Below are positions 60,901-64,000 of a DNA stretch of 64,000 bases, in pieces. Each line of letters starts with the position of its first letter. Within the stretch, counting starts at the first letter, position 1. Made by a program: the position numbers and the translations under genes. This DNA comes from an uncultured Acetatifactor sp. (GTDB lineage: Bacteria; Bacillota; Clostridia; Lachnospirales; Lachnospiraceae): assembly GCA_910583845.1 (NCBI GenBank), contig CAJUAB010000004.1:116584-180583 (forward strand), given 5' to 3'. The notes under the pieces are model-generated. The model worked only from the letters and a program-made list of their open reading frames with translations. It did not search any database and was not told where the DNA came from.

Positions 60901-60942
60901 AGCAGAGAACCGACCACTAATGAAAGTGATGTGTTCTCTGCT
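60901..60942. repeat. Inverted repeat 3 (10-bp perfect arms with inner stem)
   Basis: AGCAGAGAAC at 60901-60910 and GTTCTCTGCT at 60933-60942, with CACT/AGTG pairing inside. Confidence 0.85.
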
Positions 60943-61133
60943 CTTGCTGCACCCTGTTTGTCAGCGTTGATAATAAGTTGTTGTGAATACTTCCTTGTCA
61001 ACGTAAAACTAAGGACTTGCGGGCTTTTCCCACCCCCGGCCTCTGGAATAAGATACAAGGGCATAGACCCCAAAATAGAAGCACTACCTATGGGTAGATT
61101 TTGCATTTTCTAAACAGTCCAGCAGGCTGAAAT

Positions 61134-61556
61134 TCATCGCTCGGTTTGCTCGGTCATAATTCCCCAACGAATACCAAATCTATCAACAAAAACAACCCGG
61201 CAAGAACTATAGGGCGTTGCTTCCATTTGATATATTGTCTTACTTCCTTCTTTCATGATTTCATATGCTCGTTGCACCTCTTCTTTTGTATCATACATAA
61301 TAGTAAGAAAATTGGAGTAGCACGTTTGAAATTCGATATCCACATGGTCACTCATGATAATTCTTTGATTATCCAATACAAGTTCCGAATGGTATATATA
61401 TTCTTTTTGATTTTCCTTAAGCAACGGAATATATGCAGGGTCATTCGCCTCTCCGTATGTAATCATACAACTAATCTTTCCATTAAATGCCTTTTCATAC
61501 ATTTGAATTGCTTCCCGACAGTTCCCTCCAAAATTTAGTGTAGGTACAATCTGCAT
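61134..61556 (-). CDS. VOC family (PhnB-like) protein
   Basis: 140 aa from MQIVPTLNFGGNCREAI (ATG 61556) with AAGGAG upstream. Glyoxalase/bleomycin-resistance fold of the PhnB type: FGGNCREAIQMYEKAFNGKI, HSELVLDNQRIIMSD, and the terminal VDRFGIRWGIM. Members usually lack a known reaction; some bind metals or antibiotics. AT-rich like its accessory neighbours. Confidence 0.82.
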   Translation of the reverse strand: MQIVPTLNFGGNCREAIQMYEKAFNGKISCMITYGEANDPAYIPLLKENQKEYIYHSELVLDNQRIIMSDHVDIEFQTCYSNFLTIMYDTKEEVQRAYEIMKEGSKTIYQMEATPYSSCRVVFVDRFGIRWGIMTEQTER

Positions 61557-61617
61557 TTTGTGCTCCTTTTCCATCATCTTTCAATTTATTGGTAAATCAT
61601 CATATTACTCTCTTTCT

Positions 61618-62120
61618 CTAAATCATCAGGCCATACTCCTGATATAACTCTTTCCGGTCCTGCTCGCTGTCAGCCGCTCTCATTGCATCTTCCATACGCC
61701 CATCCGCAAATAATCTTTGCATCAGCGTTGCCATAAGCGTCTCACCCTGCTTCCTGCCACGTGCTTCGCCTCGTATTTCACCCTGCCGCTCTCCTTTTTC
61801 TATCAGTTCCTGCGCCACCCAGCACATTGTCATCCGCGCTCCTTTCTGCTTTGCAGCTTTCACATCCGGCAAAAGATCCATATATCTTTTTTCTCCTGTA
61901 AACACTGCCATGAGTTCGGTTATCTCTTCCGGATAGTTTAATTCCGTGTCATCTGCCAACGCAGGTTGTCCAAGCCGCCTGTTCCTGAAAAATCTTGCTA
62001 CCGCCCTGAAATCGCTCTGGAAAGAGGCAATGGCATTGTCCTCCAAAAAAGCAATATCAAGCACATGGATTCGATAATCCTGGAAATATGGCTCCGGCTC
62101 CTCTGGAATTGTCCCATCTT
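61618..62120 (-). pseudogene. 3' fragment of an Rpn-type nuclease gene (partial duplicate)
   Basis: About 165 codons matching the C-terminal half of the intact gene next door, from the PYFQDYRIHVLDIAFLED region to the end (QEYGLMI). Similarity breaks at about 62118 where it meets the end of the intact copy. It differs by scattered substitutions and by one fewer GEMRGE repeat. Probably a tandem duplication followed by loss of the 5' half. An internal ATG at 62064 could still give 148 aa. Confidence 0.8.
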
Positions 62121-62126
62121 AAGTGC

Positions 62127-63053
62127 TTAATTCATCAGGCCATACTCCTGATACAACTCTTTCCGGTCCCGCTCACTGTCAGCCGCTCTCTTTGCGTCTT
62201 CCATACGCCCATCCGCAAATAATCTTTGCATCAGCGTCGCCATAAGCGTCTCACCCTGCTTCCTGCCACGTGCTTCGCCTCGCATTTCTCCTCGTTCTTC
62301 GCCTCGCATTTCACCCTGCCGCTCTCCTTTTTCTATCAGTTCCTGCGCCACCCAGCACATTGTCATCCGCGCTCCTTTCTGCTTTGCAGCTTTCACATCC
62401 GGCAAAAGATCCATATATCTTTTTTCTCCTGTAAACACTGCCATGAGTTCGGTTATCTCTTCCGGATAGTTTAATTCCGTGTCATCTGCCAACGCAGGTT
62501 GTCCAAGACGCCTGTTCCTGAAAAATCTTGCCACCGCCCTGAAATCGCTCTGGAAAGAGTCGATAACGCTGTCCTCCAAAAAAGCAATATCAAACACATG
62601 GATTCGATAATCCTGGAAATATGGCTCCAGCTCCTCCGGAATTGTCCCCATCAGATCTCTCAAAGACTTCACTTTATTCCATCTGCTGTCACTGAAATTC
62701 AAAACAACGGTTATGACAGGATGCAGTTTTCCCTTTTCGTGTTCTATCTGGTCCTTGTAGCTTGCGCTATCATATCCCATAATTCGCACCGGCATCGTTC
62801 TTTCATAACCCGACTGGTTTTCTATTCCAAAGGATGCGATGATCAGGCAGAGTCCTTCCCCATATTTCTTGAACGTATCTCTGCACTGCCCATGCAGTTT
62901 CCCCCTGTCGCTCTTGTACACAGACTCCGTTGGCCCGTTCCACAGGTTGCTCTCCTTGAGTACCCTCTTTTGAAAAAGCAATGTGTTCAGAATATCGGCA
63001 AACACATCGTTGTGATCCTCCAGCTTCTTTTCCACTAAATCCTTTTCCGCCAT
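62127..63053 (-). CDS. Rpn/PD-(D/E)XK nuclease family transposase-like protein
   Basis: 308 aa, ATG 63053 with AGGAGAGAC upstream. Features of the Rpn (recombination-promoting nuclease) or transposase_31-like group: an N-terminal KKLEDHNDVFADILNTLLF opening, IASFGIENQSGYERTMPVRIMGYD containing the E-N-Q core of PD-(D/E)XK nucleases, PVITVVLNFSDSRWN, and a C-terminal charged stretch of GEMRGEERGEMRGEARG repeats. Known members raise recombination and are abundant, multicopy and self-variable in Clostridia. The charged repeat differs in length from the fragment beside it. Confidence 0.85.
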   Translation of the reverse strand: MAEKDLVEKKLEDHNDVFADILNTLLFQKRVLKESNLWNGPTESVYKSDRGKLHGQCRDTFKKYGEGLCLIIASFGIENQSGYERTMPVRIMGYDSASYKDQIEHEKGKLHPVITVVLNFSDSRWNKVKSLRDLMGTIPEELEPYFQDYRIHVFDIAFLEDSVIDSFQSDFRAVARFFRNRRLGQPALADDTELNYPEEITELMAVFTGEKRYMDLLPDVKAAKQKGARMTMCWVAQELIEKGERQGEMRGEERGEMRGEARGRKQGETLMATLMQRLFADGRMEDAKRAADSERDRKELYQEYGLMN

Positions 63054-63353
63054 GTCTCTCCTTCCCCTGCCTCCGGCAGATGTCGTTTCTCAGCTATACC
63101 GGCTGTGGGGAAAGAGATGGCCGTTTCCCCTTAACAATACATAGCAAGGGAATCCGGCCCTATTCTATTATATGTTGTTACCCGGTATATAACCGTGTGG
63201 CCAGGCACAATCCTTCAGATGTAGACCGTATCCTGACATGCGTGATTCTTTTATCTTTTATGATTCTATGATAGCATATGTTCTACAAAAAGGCAAGATG
63301 ATTATTCACTGGCAGACAGGTTTGTGGCTGGTTCCCACTGATCTATTGCGTTC

Positions 63354-63442
63354 CACACCGATCTGTCCCACATGTTTCATTATATACCTTGACAGGCGAG
63401 GTATCTTGCTTTATAATTTATCCATACCCAATGATCGGTGTG
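63354..63442. repeat. 10-bp inverted repeat flanking the padR promoter
   Basis: CACACCGATC at 63354-63363 and GATCGGTGTG at 63433-63442, perfect, one on each side of the promoter at 63389-63417. Possible paired operator half-sites. Confidence 0.6.
63389..63417 (+). promoter_or_regulatory. Consensus sigma-A promoter of padR
   Basis: -35 TTGACA (63389-63394), 17-nt spacer, -10 TATAAT (63412-63417): a perfect consensus at both boxes. Confidence 0.85.
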
Positions 63443-63549
63443 TCCGCGTCATCATCCTGCCAGAGCGTGTTGGGGAAATGCTTTCCACGGATGCGCTTTA
63501 CGGCTTATGAAAGATCCGGGCACACCACGCCGGGGGAAAGGTCGTTCCC

Positions 63550-63894
63550 ATGTCAATCACAGCCGATATCATCCGTGGACACACAGAGACCATCATTCTG
63601 GCCAGCCTGATGGAGCATGACAGCTACGGCTACCAGATCAATAAGGATATCCTGCGCAAAACGAATAACCGCTATGAATTGAAAGAGGCAACTCTATACA
63701 CCGCCTTTCGCAGGCTGGAGCAGGCAGGTTACATTACCACCTATTGGGGAGACGAGAGGGTAGGGGCCCGCCGCCGCTACTATTCCATCACCCAGGAGGG
63801 ACGCAAGGCCTGCGAACAAGGGCTTCGGGAGTGGAAGGAGGCAAAAGCGGTAATCGACAAGCTGCTGGAGCCCGATGAATATGTGCGCGTTTAA
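63550..63894 (+). CDS. PadR-family transcriptional regulator
   Basis: 114 aa, ATG 63550 with AAAGGTC upstream. Winged helix: GHTETIILASLMEHDSYGYQINKDI, ATLYTAFRRLEQAGYITTYWG and the wing RRRYYSITQEGRK, all typical of the PadR-s1 group. Likely autoregulated from its own promoter and controlling the gene that follows 44 nt later, as in the common padR/permease-prefix pairs of Clostridia. Confidence 0.9.
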   Translation: MSITADIIRGHTETIILASLMEHDSYGYQINKDILRKTNNRYELKEATLYTAFRRLEQAGYITTYWGDERVGARRRYYSITQEGRKACEQGLREWKEAKAVIDKLLEPDEYVRV

Positions 63895-63914
63895 CACAAC
63901 TACTATAAAGGAGG

Positions 63915-63932
63915 GGGCGCGTTCAAGCGCCC
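63915..63932 (+). promoter_or_regulatory. Hairpin between ribosome site and start of the last gene
   Basis: GGGCGC/GCGCCC with a 6-nt loop, directly after AAGGAGG (63908-63914) and 6 nt before the ATG at 63939. Folding would shorten the otherwise too-long 24-nt spacing. Confidence 0.6.
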
Positions 63933-63938
63933 GACATT

Positions 63939-64000
63939 ATGGATAACCTTCGAATCAGAAAATATATGGATCAGTTATTTGACAGTGCGCCCGTGAATCG
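63939..64000 (+). CDS. Start of the gene after padR (permease-prefix type)
   Basis: Only 20 codons before the window ends: MDNLRIRKYMDQLFDSAPVN. This opening resembles the permease-prefix-domain proteins that commonly follow padR genes in Clostridia; too short to be sure. Confidence 0.55.
   Translation, partial: MDNLRIRKYMDQLFDSAPVN

Larger units (their letters stand above)
60528..61133. other. 606-bp non-coding region with inverted repeats
   Basis: No credible gene. Contains a GCCGC/GCGGC hairpin near 60595 and three long-armed inverted repeats at 60664-60942. No promoter for the HEPN-like gene could be fixed with confidence. Confidence 0.6.
63054..63549. other. 496-bp region between the Rpn gene and padR
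   Basis: No gene supported. Contains the padR promoter, a 10-bp inverted repeat flanking it, and a leader of about 125 nt before the padR ATG. Nothing clear for the Rpn gene promoter. Confidence 0.6.

Noticed and set aside
60664..60942. Retron or other defence RNA next to the HEPN-like gene
   Set aside because: No reverse transcriptase is nearby and the arms do not show an msr/msd layout; kept only as an unexplained structured region.
1..64000. tRNA, rRNA or riboswitch genes
   Set aside because: No cloverleaf, rRNA-like stretch or recognisable aptamer was found by reading; a covariance-model scan would be needed to exclude small RNAs.

Overview
The window looks like a chromosomal segment of a moderately GC-rich Clostridia bacterium, most likely Lachnospiraceae. 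That placement is inferred from strong AGGAGG-type ribosome binding sites, consensus sigma-A promoters, DUF6020/DUF6077-type membrane proteins and BlaI/M56 gene pairs; no rRNA, tRNA or housekeeping marker is present to confirm it.

Positions 1 to about 53300 form one large surface-glycan locus. It contains every enzyme for CMP-pseudaminic acid, scattered over 36 kb: pseB (52.3-53.3 kb), pseC (34-35 kb), pseH (18.9-19.5 kb), pseG (16.6-17.7 kb), pseI (17.9-18.9 kb) and pseF (23.4-24.1 kb). An FkbH-type enzyme and a free acyl carrier protein sit directly upstream of pseH, which suggests an unusual acyl group such as glyceroyl on the sugar. A GT52-like protein with sialyltransferase EDG and HP motifs is the best candidate pseudaminyltransferase, and a PglK/MsbA-like ABC protein is the candidate flippase. 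A TDP-Fuc4N-type aminotransferase (rffA) and a second PseH-like GNAT point to a second amino sugar. Four cytoplasmic GTs (two GT2, two GT4), three DPM1/GtrB-type polyprenyl-phosphate transferases, a Gtr-II-like protein and about a dozen other large GT-C-like membrane proteins suggest a glycan that is extensively decorated outside the membrane. Three SGNH proteins and a membrane acyltransferase suggest O-acylation.

Most of the locus is on the minus strand in operons whose promoters can be read: 13183-13211 (gtrB down to the 2.2 kb GT2), 30615-30642 (GT52 down to gtr-II), 32216-32244 (one GT-C), 44660-44688 (GT2 down to an SGNH protein). The 44.7-50.2 kb operon has no clear promoter. Plus-strand genes at 0.6, 32.4, 34.1 and 50.4 kb interrupt this pattern.

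From 53.4 to 57.3 kb lie two diverged copies of a BlaI-repressor/M56-metalloprotease operon under nearly identical promoters; only the second ends in a small secreted peptide. From 57.5 to 63.1 kb is an accessory patch with a decapitated large serine recombinase, an FMN-binding fragment, an AT-rich HEPN-like protein, a non-coding stretch with three long inverted repeats, a VOC protein and a partly duplicated Rpn/PD-(D/E)XK nuclease gene. The window ends with a padR regulator and the start of its downstream gene. Non-coding oddities include 37-bp covarying palindromes, 103-bp tandem repeats, a 30-bp dispersed repeat, and a 48-bp repeat that triplicates the ribosome binding site and GTG start of pseG.
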